Shown here: positions 29,420-38,160 of the stretch, piece by piece
Layout: each line of letters starts with the position of its first letter
Position numbering within the stretch: the first letter of the stretch is position 1
Origin: Vibrio sp. 10N.261.45.E2
GTDB lineage: Bacteria > Pseudomonadota > Gammaproteobacteria > Enterobacterales > Vibrionaceae
Assembly (NCBI RefSeq): GCF_002875705.1
Contig: NZ_MCZZ01000080.1
Span: 27,001-91,000, forward strand
DNA: 64,000 bases
Direction of reading: 5' to 3'
Made by a program: the position numbers and the translations under genes
The notes under the pieces: generated by a model
What the model was told of the DNA's origin: nothing
The model's database searches: none
What the model saw: only the letters and a program-made list of their open reading frames with translations

Positions 29420-30051
29420 TATAGCTCCACCTCTGCCGGTGCAATCACAGATGCATCGTAGTTTTCAGCAAGCTTAGGCAGGTTCATGTCAGTTGCTTTC
29501 CAACCTTTGTGAACTAGTGTGCCGTTGAATGGTGCATTGCCCGTTACGTTGCCAGTTAGGCGGATTTCTTGAGGGTTGAAGCCTTCAGCGATAGTGATAC
29601 GAGTCTCTTCATCTTCAGTGCGAATGTGAGAAAGCGTCACGTAGTCAGCAAGTACTTTTTGACCGCCAGTGTGAATAACACGTGCTGCTGCGCCAACTTC
29701 TTCATCAGAGAATGACGTTAGGTCTTCTTTCAAGAAGTCGATTAGACGCGCTTCTTGCTGCATGATAGACAGTAGCTGCATTGCAGAATCTGTTGGTGCT
29801 GTAGCAAGCTTAGACTCAACTTCTACTACTTTTTCGATGACTCTTTCTACTTCAACAACTTTTTCTACTTCGACAATTTTTTCAACTGGCTTTTCAACTT
29901 CAACGATCTTCTCTACTGGTTTTTCTACAACTTTCTCAACCACTTTGGTTTTACGAGAAACGGCAATTAGCAGTAGTAAAACGCTTGATGCAGTTAGACC
30001 TGCGTGAAGCATATCAAACGTCTGTGGGATTAGGTTCAAATCAACGATCAT
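29419..30051 (-). CDS. DUF2760 membrane-anchored protein with a VEK repeat
   Basis: 210 residues: one membrane helix (about 18-31), a highly regular charged repeat at about 37-80 built from VVEKxVEKIVEVEK-type units, and a C-terminal DUF2760 domain (VTLSHIRTEDEETRITIAEG; NAPFNGTLVHKGWKATDMNLP). The domain assignment is from memory of the family and of its usual Hsp70 neighbours. It is the first gene of a three-gene unit with the two Hsp70-like ATPases and may tether them to the membrane. Function is not known. Confidence 0.8.
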   Translation of the reverse strand: MIVDLNLIPQTFDMLHAGLTASSVLLLLIAVSRKTKVVEKVVEKPVEKIVEVEKPVEKIVEVEKVVEVERVIEKVVEVESKLATAPTDSAMQLLSIMQQEARLIDFLKEDLTSFSDEEVGAAARVIHTGGQKVLADYVTLSHIRTEDEETRITIAEGFNPQEIRLTGNVTGNAPFNGTLVHKGWKATDMNLPKLAENYDASVIAPAEVEL

Positions 30052-30401
30052 AGTGATTTTTCTCTTTAAATTGATTTAACGGTATATTCGTCGGTTCAAA
30101 GGAATATACAGGTTGGAAAGAAACTCACTGGTACAAGACCAATACGGTCGCTTTCAAGCTATAAATATGGATGGATACTAGCATATTCAAGGCTTAAGAG
30201 TGGTAATTTATGTTTTCAAACCAATAGTTTTTGAGTGTGTTAGCTTGAAATTTAGTCGAGATTTGGTCGATTGTTAACCTGTGATGTAAGGGCGAAGTAA
30301 AGTGCGCGCGTTTTATGTCATTTTTGGGACGAAAACTTAAATGGAGCATCATTCCCTTCCGTTATATACTTTGTGCTCATCAAAGCCTATTTGGAACCTC
30401 T

Positions 30402-31940
30402 ATGCCGCACACTACCGACCCGATAACTGGGTTGAAGAGACGAATGCTACCACTGGTCGTATTTTCGGTCAGTTTTATGATTACAGTGTTGTGTTTTATT
30501 CTAGTCATGCTCAACCAAAACCGTGCATTGAACATGAATTTGGACAGCTTTGCTAAACAACAAACACTGAGCTTAGAAGCGTTTATCAATAATGATGTGG
30601 CTTACATAGGTTCTGGCGCAAACTTCTTCTATTCTAATGATCCTGAAAATTGGGATAAATTCGATCGTTTTGCACAGCAGACCATCAACGGTTCGAAGAG
30701 CCTAATTGGCTTACAATGGATGCAGAAAGTCTCGGCAGATGAGATTGCCGAACACACCGCACAAATGGAAGCAAAGTATCCATTTTACCAACTGTTTACC
30801 ATCCCTAAACACGAAGCAAAAACCTATGGCTATATATTGAATGGAGAGCCTGCTTTCATTGCGACCGATATCTATCCGAACTCTGAAGCAAACGCAAAGG
30901 TCATCGGCTTTTACTCTTCCCGTGAGCGATTCAAACGCGTCTTAGAGAACATTAAACAGACCCGAAAAGCAAATATTTCAGACAAGGTACGTCTGATTCA
31001 AGATGGCCTAACTCAAGATACACCAAAGACAGGCATGTTGGTTTATCACCCAGTCTTTGAAGGCGAAAGCGACAACTTACTGGGTGTTGTTATTGGCGTG
31101 GTGCGCACTACGTATTACTTTGAGAATCTACTTGCATCTGCCGTCGGTGATATGGATGTTTACATTCGCGTTACTGATACAGGATTTGAAGCTGAAGACT
31201 CGCCAATTCTGTTCGAAACTCAAGGTTATGAGGGTGTGAGTGGGCACCATATAACTAAGACCATCGAATTGACCAACCGAAATTGGAAGATCGATTACAA
31301 GATAGATTCCTGCATCTCTTTTTATGGCTACCTTGTACTGACAGGAATTGCATTGGTCGGAACAACCATCTCATTGTTGTTGGCGTACATCGTTAACATG
31401 CAAATTCGAGAGAAAGAGCGTTTGTACCGAATGCTCGAAAAAAGAACGAGAGAGCTCCGATTCCTAGCGAACCACGATAGCTTAACGGAAATCTATAACC
31501 GACGTGCTTTCAATAAGATGTTTGATAGGGCGGTTAAGCATAGTGAGCCATTTAGCTTAATTGGGTTTGATATCGATAAGTTTAAAGGCATCAATGATCA
31601 GTTTGGTCACCCTGCTGGTGATGCTTTGCTTGTTCATGTCATTAAGTTGATTTCGGTAAGTTTGAAAGAAGGGGATAACCTGTTCCGTTTGGGCGGCGAC
31701 GAGTTTTGTATCATTTCCAGTATTTCCAACCATGAAGCACTAGACCGTTACTTGCAGTGCATTTTGAATACAGTGAGTCACTCACATTGCGAGCATAAAG
31801 GGCAGCAGCTAAGTTGCACGTTAAGTATTGGTGCGGCTATTCACACCAATGAAGGCACAGAAGAACTGCTGCAAAAAACAGACAGTATGCTCTACCAAAG
31901 TAAGTCAAATGGTCGAAATCGAGTCACAATTGCAGGCTAA
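30402..31940 (+). CDS. membrane diguanylate cyclase with CHASE-type sensor and GGDEF domain
   Basis: From ATG 30402 the protein has 512 residues. TM1 is near residues 16-37; the periplasmic part (FVAYIGSGANFFYSND-like, IGLQWMQKVSADEI, GFYSSRERFKRVLENI) has the feel of a CHASE domain; TM2 follows (YLVLTGIALVGTTISLLLAYI). The C-terminal GGDEF domain has HDSLTEIYNRRAF, DIDKFKGINDQFGHPAGD and RLGGDEF, so cyclase activity should be intact. The I-site position reads KEGD rather than RxxD, so product inhibition may be lost. Makes cyclic di-GMP from two GTP; ligand unknown. An upstream ATG (30315) adds 29 residues and is less likely. Confidence 0.9.
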   Translation: MPHTTDPITGLKRRMLPLVVFSVSFMITVLCFILVMLNQNRALNMNLDSFAKQQTLSLEAFINNDVAYIGSGANFFYSNDPENWDKFDRFAQQTINGSKSLIGLQWMQKVSADEIAEHTAQMEAKYPFYQLFTIPKHEAKTYGYILNGEPAFIATDIYPNSEANAKVIGFYSSRERFKRVLENIKQTRKANISDKVRLIQDGLTQDTPKTGMLVYHPVFEGESDNLLGVVIGVVRTTYYFENLLASAVGDMDVYIRVTDTGFEAEDSPILFETQGYEGVSGHHITKTIELTNRNWKIDYKIDSCISFYGYLVLTGIALVGTTISLLLAYIVNMQIREKERLYRMLEKRTRELRFLANHDSLTEIYNRRAFNKMFDRAVKHSEPFSLIGFDIDKFKGINDQFGHPAGDALLVHVIKLISVSLKEGDNLFRLGGDEFCIISSISNHEALDRYLQCILNTVSHSHCEHKGQQLSCTLSIGAAIHTNEGTEELLQKTDSMLYQSKSNGRNRVTIAG

Positions 31941-32027
31941 ATGAGCACTTGATGCAACTGGGGTCGAGTTCTGTATTGGGCTCATGTACAATTTCACAAA
32001 ATTTTTGACGAGAGAATTAGGCGACGT

Positions 32028-32558
32028 ATGAATCACAATCGAGTGGTGTGTTTCGATTTGGAAATGTGCTGTTGGAGCGAAAATGGTGTGGGAACAACAG
32101 GCGAGATCATTGAAGTGGGTCTTGCTGAGATTGATCTAGCATCAGGCACCATCGTGAAGCGAGCGCAATACTACGTTAAGCCAGAAAAAGACGAAGTCTC
32201 TCTGTTCTGTGCCGAACTAACCGGCATTACCCCGCGTAAAATCGAAAAGCAGGGGCGTCCTTTAGCGTCTGTTATCAAATCGATGATCAAGAACTTCGGG
32301 GGCCCAAACAAAATCTATGCAGCGTGGGGGCGTGACGACCTTATCTTACACAAAGAGTGTATCGAGAAAGGCATCGAACCTCCGTTCAGCGAGTTCTTGA
32401 ATATCGCTACACTTTACCGAGTTCAGAATCGATTGAAAGACAAACGCATTGGTCACCGCGCCGCTCAAGAAGCAAAAAACATTGAGTGGGAAGGTCGTCA
32501 GCACTCGGGGTATGTTGATGCTTATAATTTGGCTAAGCTGACACTGACTATGCTCTAG
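32028..32558 (+). CDS. DEDDh 3'-5' exonuclease, KapD/ERI-1-like
   Basis: 176-residue exonuclease domain. Exo I is FDLEMC (acidic pair), Exo II around AAWGRDDLILHKEC, Exo III HSGYVDAYNLAKL with the catalytic His and Asp. GTTGEIIEVGLAEIDL after Exo I is typical of KapD/ERI-1-type RNases rather than DNA polymerase proofreading subunits. AGGCG lies before the ATG. Monocistronic with its own terminator. RNA or DNA substrate cannot be decided. Confidence 0.88.
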   Translation: MNHNRVVCFDLEMCCWSENGVGTTGEIIEVGLAEIDLASGTIVKRAQYYVKPEKDEVSLFCAELTGITPRKIEKQGRPLASVIKSMIKNFGGPNKIYAAWGRDDLILHKECIEKGIEPPFSEFLNIATLYRVQNRLKDKRIGHRAAQEAKNIEWEGRQHSGYVDAYNLAKLTLTML

Positions 32559-32886
32559 CGGTTTGCATTAGACGAGCATTTGGCTAAAAGTTGAAACCAG
32601 CCTGATTCTTGTGAATTATTCAAATTAAGAACCACCTACTTGTTAGGTGGTTTTTTTATGCCTGTTATTCAGGAGGAATTGTCTTTAATTCACGGAGAAT
32701 TTCTTTCCAAAGAAAGCTCATTTCAGCGAGTGGTTTGTCAATAGTGAATGGCTACATCGCTTATTTTACGAGTGAAGAATATCGGTTTGAAATTTAGCTT
32801 TTTAATTAATATTAAATCGCAGGTTGCAGCCTTGATTGGGTAGGGCGAGATGATAGCGTTAGCTCACCCAAAACAAGGAGAATAGG
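32559..32886. other. intergenic region after the exonuclease gene
   Basis: About 330 bases. It holds the terminator at 32630-32657 and the upstream region of the next operon; nothing else stands out. Confidence 0.5.
32629..32658 (+). terminator. intrinsic terminator after the exonuclease gene
   Basis: Stem AACCACCTA/TAGGTGGTT, loop CTTGT, seven T. Confidence 0.9.
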
Positions 32887-33243
32887 ATGAAGAACATTAT
32901 TAAATATGGGTTTGCACTGGCGGCACTCAGCGTAAGTGCATTGGTTTCGGCACAACCTGTTGTATTGATTAACACCTTTTCAGTCGAGCCAGCCCATGAG
33001 GCCGCCACTTTAGCGTATTGGGAAAGTGCAAGAGACATATTAGAACAACAACCTGGGTACTTATCGACCAAGTTACACCGTTCTTTAAGCTCGGACGCAA
33101 CTTACCGCTTCATCAATGTCGCTGAATGGGAAAGTAAGAAGCAATTCCATGATGCGATACAGGCGATGAGAAAAGAGTTACCACCTTTAAAAATCGAAGG
33201 GGTTTCTGCTGACCCTAACTTGTATGAAATTGTTCGCGACTAA
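32887..33243 (+). CDS. exported small protein with ABM (antibiotic biosynthesis monooxygenase-like) fold
   Basis: 118 residues. A signal peptide (MKNIIKYGFALAALSVSALVSAQ) is followed by a single ferredoxin-like ABM domain: VVLINTFSVEPAHEAATLAYWE, QQPGYLSTKLHRSL and YRFINVAEWESKKQFHDAI are typical. ABM domains are usually cytoplasmic, so a secreted/periplasmic one is somewhat unusual. AAGGAGAA precedes the ATG. It forms an operon with the next exported protein (15-base gap). Confidence 0.85.
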   Translation: MKNIIKYGFALAALSVSALVSAQPVVLINTFSVEPAHEAATLAYWESARDILEQQPGYLSTKLHRSLSSDATYRFINVAEWESKKQFHDAIQAMRKELPPLKIEGVSADPNLYEIVRD

Positions 33244-33258
33244 TCAGGAAACCACATA

Positions 33259-33954
33259 ATGAAAACAACCCTAGGAACCTTTTTAGCTATTTTTAGCTTT
33301 CTATTCTCAGCCCTTCTATTTTCTAGTTATAGTCATGCTGCGGCATACGGCGTGTCTGTGGCTTGGAAAACCGATGACGCACAAGCAGTATTTGAGGCAA
33401 TGCCTCATCAGAAAAAAGCCTTCGCGAACTTAATTGATGCGGGCTTGGTCCACGACATGTTCGTATCAGAAAGCTTTATCGGAGATCAGAAATTTCCGAT
33501 CATCAAGTTTGTGATTGAAGCGGACAGTGAGCAGCACGTCAGAGAGTTGATTGGCAATCTACCATTTCAATTTAAGGAGCTTGTCGAAGTTACCGAAATC
33601 AGAGACATCGGTAATAAGTGGCTAAACACCGAAGTCGCTTTCAAAAACTACGCAGTCGAACTCGCTTGGAAAGAGCCTGAGAATCAATTCATTGTCGACG
33701 AGATAATTAGCCAAGATTTACAAATGGTTGTCGATTGGAGCGCTCAAGGCGTGATTACTTCTGCTTATTTAAAACATCAAGAAATAGCCCAAGAGAAGCC
33801 AAACCAAAAAGCGATGATCAGACCAATTTACTCAATGGCAATATTGGCTAAAAATGAAGAGCAAGCGCGCGAAGTTGCCAACCAGTTGAATGCAGTAAAG
33901 CTAGGCTTTGCTGAAGTCATGGTCAATGAACTGGGCTTTAAGCTAGAAATATAG
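33259..33954 (+). CDS. exported protein with two related alpha/beta repeats
   Basis: 231 residues with a signal peptide ending near SSYSHAA. The mature part has two similar halves: AYGVSVAWKTDDAQAVFEAMP and NYAVELAWKEPENQFIVDEI both open with the same beta strand, followed by an Ala/Gly turn before a second strand (DAGLVHDMFVSES; SAQGVITSAYLKHQ). This looks like an internal duplication of a dimeric alpha-beta barrel domain, the fold of its ABM-type neighbour and of YCII proteins. A GGAAACC sequence precedes the ATG. I know no function. Confidence 0.8.
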   Translation: MKTTLGTFLAIFSFLFSALLFSSYSHAAAYGVSVAWKTDDAQAVFEAMPHQKKAFANLIDAGLVHDMFVSESFIGDQKFPIIKFVIEADSEQHVRELIGNLPFQFKELVEVTEIRDIGNKWLNTEVAFKNYAVELAWKEPENQFIVDEIISQDLQMVVDWSAQGVITSAYLKHQEIAQEKPNQKAMIRPIYSMAILAKNEEQAREVANQLNAVKLGFAEVMVNELGFKLEI

Positions 33955-34175
33955 AAATGAGGGCTTAGAAAATGAAAGCTACAGAAAACAAGAGTTATCG
34001 ATATCATTCAATGTAGCTTCAGTTCTTTAGACCTTGTTATTTGAACTCATGGCTAGGCTTTATATTAAGGTGAGTGAGTTTGTATAACTGGCTCACCTTA
34101 TTGTTATTTTAACTTGTTACTTGCTGATCTTATATTTGGCTTAATTATTGGCTAAACTTATCACAATCCTTTTCT

Positions 34176-35090
34176 ATGTATGGTTTGGCATTAGCTCGAC
34201 TAAACAAATACCTTTTTGATGACATTTTTATTTATGAACACCTCGCCGAAATGAACGCCAGTAGCCCTGAAAAAATCATCTTAGACGCTTCAGGTATCGA
34301 GATGATGAACAACACACTCATTGATTCTAACTTGAACAAGCGCGTTACCTTGTCTCCCTCAGAAGCCCTGATTCTTGAGGTCTTGGTGAAGAACAGCCCA
34401 AAAGCCGTTGGTCGAGATTTTTTGCTCGAACACTGTTGGCCAGGCCGGGTGGTTACGGGCAGTTCGCTTAATGTCGCGGTGAAGAACATTCGCACAGCCT
34501 TAAATTCAATAGAGTGCGATTGCAAAATTTTAACGGTGCAAAAGGAAGGGTACAGCTTTAGCCGACCTCAACAGCCTACTGGCTACTTATCGACACCCAC
34601 CTCGGGTGTTCAAGTTGAAGCGCCTCAATATGAAGCACCTTTAGTTACAGTTTTTGGCGAACCTTCGGCTTCAAAGAGATCGAGTTCTGAACGTGACGAT
34701 AATGAACATGAGTCTGTATTAGCGAAGCAACCGAACTCGTCTAAACAACATCAGGTGCCACATTGGATCGCTCGTCATCGTTCTCGTATCGCCGGGCTAT
34801 TAGTCAGCGCGTTTCTTGTGATGTTGTTTTATCAATTTGCGTTCTTTATGGAGAAAACTGACTATCGCGGCATGGATGTTTATCACGATAGTTTGAATTT
34901 TGATCAAGCGCTCTTAACTGAGCTTAATACCGTGTCAGAGCTCGGTGTAGAGTCGCTCTATCTGCATCGTATCGGTGTTGGGTGCCAGAACATTCAAGCC
35001 GTTGCTTTGATCAATGGGCACTGGAAAGAGATGAGCCACCAGTTTAAATCACTATCTTGTGATGACGACAATGAAGAAGAGCGAGGATAA
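34176..35090 (+). CDS. ToxR-like membrane-bound winged-helix regulator
   Basis: 304 residues. An N-terminal OmpR/PhoB-type winged helix (about 40-130: RVTLSPSEALILEVLVKN, FLLEHCWPGRVVTGSSLNVAVKNIRTAL, ILTVQKEGYSF), a polar linker, one membrane helix (about 207-228) and a short periplasmic domain with two cysteines (270 and 295) that could pair as in ToxR. No receiver domain. The gene is followed after five bases by a small membrane protein of ToxS/VtrC layout, so the two probably form a co-component sensor. The start is uncertain; ATG 34251 is an alternative. Ligand and targets unknown. Confidence 0.85.
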   Translation: MYGLALARLNKYLFDDIFIYEHLAEMNASSPEKIILDASGIEMMNNTLIDSNLNKRVTLSPSEALILEVLVKNSPKAVGRDFLLEHCWPGRVVTGSSLNVAVKNIRTALNSIECDCKILTVQKEGYSFSRPQQPTGYLSTPTSGVQVEAPQYEAPLVTVFGEPSASKRSSSERDDNEHESVLAKQPNSSKQHQVPHWIARHRSRIAGLLVSAFLVMLFYQFAFFMEKTDYRGMDVYHDSLNFDQALLTELNTVSELGVESLYLHRIGVGCQNIQAVALINGHWKEMSHQFKSLSCDDDNEEERG

Positions 35091-35095
35091 CGGAT

Positions 35096-35533
35096 ATGAA
35101 TCGTAAATTTTGGATGCCTATCTTGTTAACGCTTTTTGTGATTCTAAATGTAGGCTTAATCTCTGGGCTCGCAACCAAAAGTACCTATAAGTTTTCTGCT
35201 GAATATCCGATGGTAGGTTGGGAAAAAGTCTCACTTCGATTAGAAAATGGTCGAGTCAAAATGCAGTACATTGGATACGATGTGGATGGGAATGTGGCTC
35301 AAACCAAGCAAATGTTTGGTGTCTTTTTACGTTGGGGAAACCATTATTACCTTTACCAGCTAGATCAAGACCAGCCTCAAGACAAACAGACATTCAGTAT
35401 CAAGCATTACTTTATTCAGCAAACGCAAGGTAAGCGTAGTATTTTGGTATCAAATCAGCGCGGCCTTTACATTACGAAAAAGGGCACGCCGTTAGAGCTT
35501 AAAGGCATTATGCATGGCGACCGTTTACGCTAA
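35096..35533 (+). CDS. small membrane-anchored partner of the ToxR-like regulator (ToxS/VtrC-like)
   Basis: 145 residues: an N-terminal membrane helix (MPILLTLFVILNVGLISGLA) and a beta-rich periplasmic domain of about 115 residues. GGATATG precedes the ATG and the gap to the regulator gene is five bases. Size, topology and position are those of ToxS, TcpH and VtrC, which bind the periplasmic part of their regulator and stabilise or activate it, but I cannot claim clear sequence similarity to any one of them. Assignment therefore rests on context. Confidence 0.7.
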   Translation: MNRKFWMPILLTLFVILNVGLISGLATKSTYKFSAEYPMVGWEKVSLRLENGRVKMQYIGYDVDGNVAQTKQMFGVFLRWGNHYYLYQLDQDQPQDKQTFSIKHYFIQQTQGKRSILVSNQRGLYITKKGTPLELKGIMHGDRLR

Positions 35534-35564
35534 CGGAAGCCATCTAAAAAGAGAACTCGCTAGG

Positions 35565-36014
35565 TTAGCTTTTACCGAGAACGTTCAGTTTGGTCTTAAT
35601 AAAATCACTGTGGTCGACGTAGAGCAGTTCTGCTGTTTTACGGATCACAGAGTCTTCGATAGGGTCAATTTCCCCGTCTGCGTGCGCCACTTCCCACATC
35701 GCTTTGATTAAATCGATTCGCACTGGTTGAGAAAGGTCTCTGAGTTGCGATGTAAAGTCATATAGCGATACTGATTGCTCTACTTTGGGTTCCGCTTGCT
35801 CTAACAGTGTTTTTGCTTGTTCTTCGTCTAAATCCAGTAAGCGTTGAAGAAGCTGAAGTTTAGCGACTCTTTCAGATTCATTGATTTGATGGTCGGCTCC
35901 CGCGACTTCACACAACAAACTCGCGATGGCGATATTTGGCGATGTGCCTTGGTTTTTGCTTAGGTCCTGGCCTTCAATCAATTGCTTAAACATTGATGTG
36001 AGAGAATTGAACAT
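35565..36014 (-). CDS. TerB-like (tellurite resistance / DjlA N-terminal type) protein
   Basis: 149 residues of helices. The two acidic repeats typical of TerB are ASLLCEVAGADHQINESERV and AMWEVAHADGEIDPIEDSVI. In TerB these bind metal. No other ter genes are near, so a stand-alone stress-related role is likely rather than tellurite resistance. It converges with the ToxS-like gene without a visible terminator in the 30-base gap. Confidence 0.88.
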   Translation of the reverse strand: MFNSLTSMFKQLIEGQDLSKNQGTSPNIAIASLLCEVAGADHQINESERVAKLQLLQRLLDLDEEQAKTLLEQAEPKVEQSVSLYDFTSQLRDLSQPVRIDLIKAMWEVAHADGEIDPIEDSVIRKTAELLYVDHSDFIKTKLNVLGKS

Positions 36015-36166
36015 AACGAGCTCCAGTTAAAATTTGTATCGGGTTCCGTAACGCTGATAGCTATAACTACAAGTATAACTATAACTATTGGGTCTACAGA
36101 GTGTGATCGCAAGCATCTTTACTAAAAACTGACATTACGGATCCGAGAGCGATAAGAAGCAGTTTA

Positions 36167-38137
36167 TCAATCTGGCTCCGGGAAACGGGTAATTTTGCCG
36201 TCGCCACTGAGTGTCGTGATCGATTGCGGTTTCCCATCGGTGTCTAGCCTTAATTCACCAATTGCACTGCGGTTTGAAAGGCGATAGAAAGTCTGATTAT
36301 CAGGGCTTCGCTTTTCGATCTTCAAGCGTTTACGCTTCGTGAAGTAGTTCAATACGGAGCGAGGGCTGTATAGCAAACGGTCCCAAACATCACAGAATTT
36401 AAGTAGCGGAGCAGGGAACTGATTCTTAATGCCACTACAGGTAATTTGATAAATATTCGGGCTATTGCGACGGTACCTAAGTTTGATATCGTAGGCAAAG
36501 GAGTAGTGAACATCGCCAGAAAGTACCACAAAGTTGGTCGGTGTTTTAGTATGGGTAAAAATACTAATAAGCGTATTCGCACTGCCCGGATGCGCCATCC
36601 AGTTTTCAGCGTCAATCACCAATGGCTTACCTATCGTCGTTGCCATTTTTTGCAGTGTTTCAATAAACTTCACGCCAAACATAGGCGCAGCAGAAACAAT
36701 TACCACTTTGTCTTGATGCAGCAATTGATGTTGAAACTCAATAAGGGCTTCCCAGTCCATCAAACCCGAAGGTTTATTCATACGAGACTCTGAGCGCCAA
36801 CGACGCGTGCGAGTATCCAAAACAATGACTTTGGGTGAGGTATCTATTGTGTAATGCCACTCTTCAAAGCGGCTCAGCATCTCAATGAAGGCTTGGTGCT
36901 TGTCTGGCTCGATGTCTCCCAAAGAGTGAGAAGTCGAAGCATCGCTGGCTTCATTATGATCTTTATGAACAAAAAGCTGTTTTGCTTGTTCGATGAATTC
37001 TTCGTTGAAGCTTTCCGGCTTGTTTCCCCAGCCCTGACACATCCAATAGGCAGTGAGACCGTTACCAATGACTTGAGTGGCGAACTGGTTTTGGTCGACA
37101 GCATATTCCCAGCCTACGGTAAGATTCCAATCATCAGTAACATCGTGATCGTCAAAGATCATGTACGTTGGAATATGAGCAAACAGACGCTGCACTTGTG
37201 GAAGGCCCACGATGAAGTCATCAATGATGATGCTCTCATCACGCCATTGTTGCTGCTCTGCTGGCGTCAATGGTCGACCAGCTTGCATGAAATTGTTTTC
37301 GATCAGTCGTTCGCGGTTGATGCATTGCCATAGTGTCGGAGACCAAACCAACAAATACATGGCGATAAATTCAGACAGTGTGACCAAGTGGTTTTCACAA
37401 TCGGTCGAGCTGAAGATAGGGATGCCACGTTTGGGGAACAATTTATCGAGCAGTGAATCCGACGTGTTGTGGTGTGGCAGAAAATGATCACGTTGGTAGA
37501 GGTGGTAGTCGCTGCTAAACAGGGCTTCACTGCTGCTGATTTTGCTGTCCAGTGAGTCGATTGGCAAGCTTTCACCAACTAACCCAAGCAACTGAATCAC
37601 TTGTTGAATAGCATCGAGCGTTGGACCTGCCACATGGTCAGCATAGATTTGGTCGCCGCTCATCATCAGCATATCGGGTCTTTCAATAACGGTTTGATCA
37701 GCAATCTTGTTATCTGCTGCGACTAAGCTGTCTTTACTTGGATGATGCGGATTACGGCAAGAGCCATGCAGAATGTAATCAGCCGAGGTCGATATCTTAA
37801 ACTCAACGCGAGATTTGCCGTTGTAAACGAGGTGAGGGGCGAGCTCTTTTAATGAACCTGATTCTGTGTGAATGTCATATTCAAGAGGCGTATTCGTCGG
37901 GAACTCACCTTGTAAACGAATTAACGTTACCCATGCATGTGTGCCGATTTGAATCGATTCGTGTTCACCAAGTGGCGATGCATAAAAAGGTGCTTCCTGG
38001 CTTTGATTGTATAGCTCAGCGTTACCATTCAATGGTGAACTGGTGACGACCCAAAGAACAACTTCAGTAGCGGTAGTCTTTCTTAAAATAGGGCCTGCGA
38101 GTAAGAAGGGAAGAGATGATGTCATCGGGCGTTTCAA
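36167..38137 (-). CDS. PhoD-like metallophosphatase
   Basis: 656 residues. Metal-binding signatures of the PhoD/alkaline phosphatase D family are visible in order: HGSCRNPHH, MMSGDQIYADH, IFDDHDVTDDWN and LSGDVHYSFAYD. No signal peptide is evident, so it is probably cytoplasmic, unlike secreted PhoD. The TTG at 38137 has AGGA six bases upstream and is preferred; ATG four codons later (38125) is the alternative. The upstream gene ends 23 bases before it and may be co-transcribed. Phosphomonoesterase or diesterase activity is a family inference. Confidence 0.88.
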   Translation of the reverse strand: MKRPMTSSLPFLLAGPILRKTTATEVVLWVVTSSPLNGNAELYNQSQEAPFYASPLGEHESIQIGTHAWVTLIRLQGEFPTNTPLEYDIHTESGSLKELAPHLVYNGKSRVEFKISTSADYILHGSCRNPHHPSKDSLVAADNKIADQTVIERPDMLMMSGDQIYADHVAGPTLDAIQQVIQLLGLVGESLPIDSLDSKISSSEALFSSDYHLYQRDHFLPHHNTSDSLLDKLFPKRGIPIFSSTDCENHLVTLSEFIAMYLLVWSPTLWQCINRERLIENNFMQAGRPLTPAEQQQWRDESIIIDDFIVGLPQVQRLFAHIPTYMIFDDHDVTDDWNLTVGWEYAVDQNQFATQVIGNGLTAYWMCQGWGNKPESFNEEFIEQAKQLFVHKDHNEASDASTSHSLGDIEPDKHQAFIEMLSRFEEWHYTIDTSPKVIVLDTRTRRWRSESRMNKPSGLMDWEALIEFQHQLLHQDKVVIVSAAPMFGVKFIETLQKMATTIGKPLVIDAENWMAHPGSANTLISIFTHTKTPTNFVVLSGDVHYSFAYDIKLRYRRNSPNIYQITCSGIKNQFPAPLLKFCDVWDRLLYSPRSVLNYFTKRKRLKIEKRSPDNQTFYRLSNRSAIGELRLDTDGKPQSITTLSGDGKITRFPEPD

Positions 38138-38160
38138 GTCGGTTCCTAAATCTGTGGTAG

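Noticed and set aside
29762..30007. Thr/Ser-rich 81-codon frame opposite the DUF2760 gene
   Set aside because: Mirror of the VEK repeat on the other strand; no ribosome site and no family features.
35565..36014. Tellurite-resistance island suggested by TerB
   Set aside because: A single TerB-like gene with no terZACDEF neighbours; such proteins are common in core genomes.
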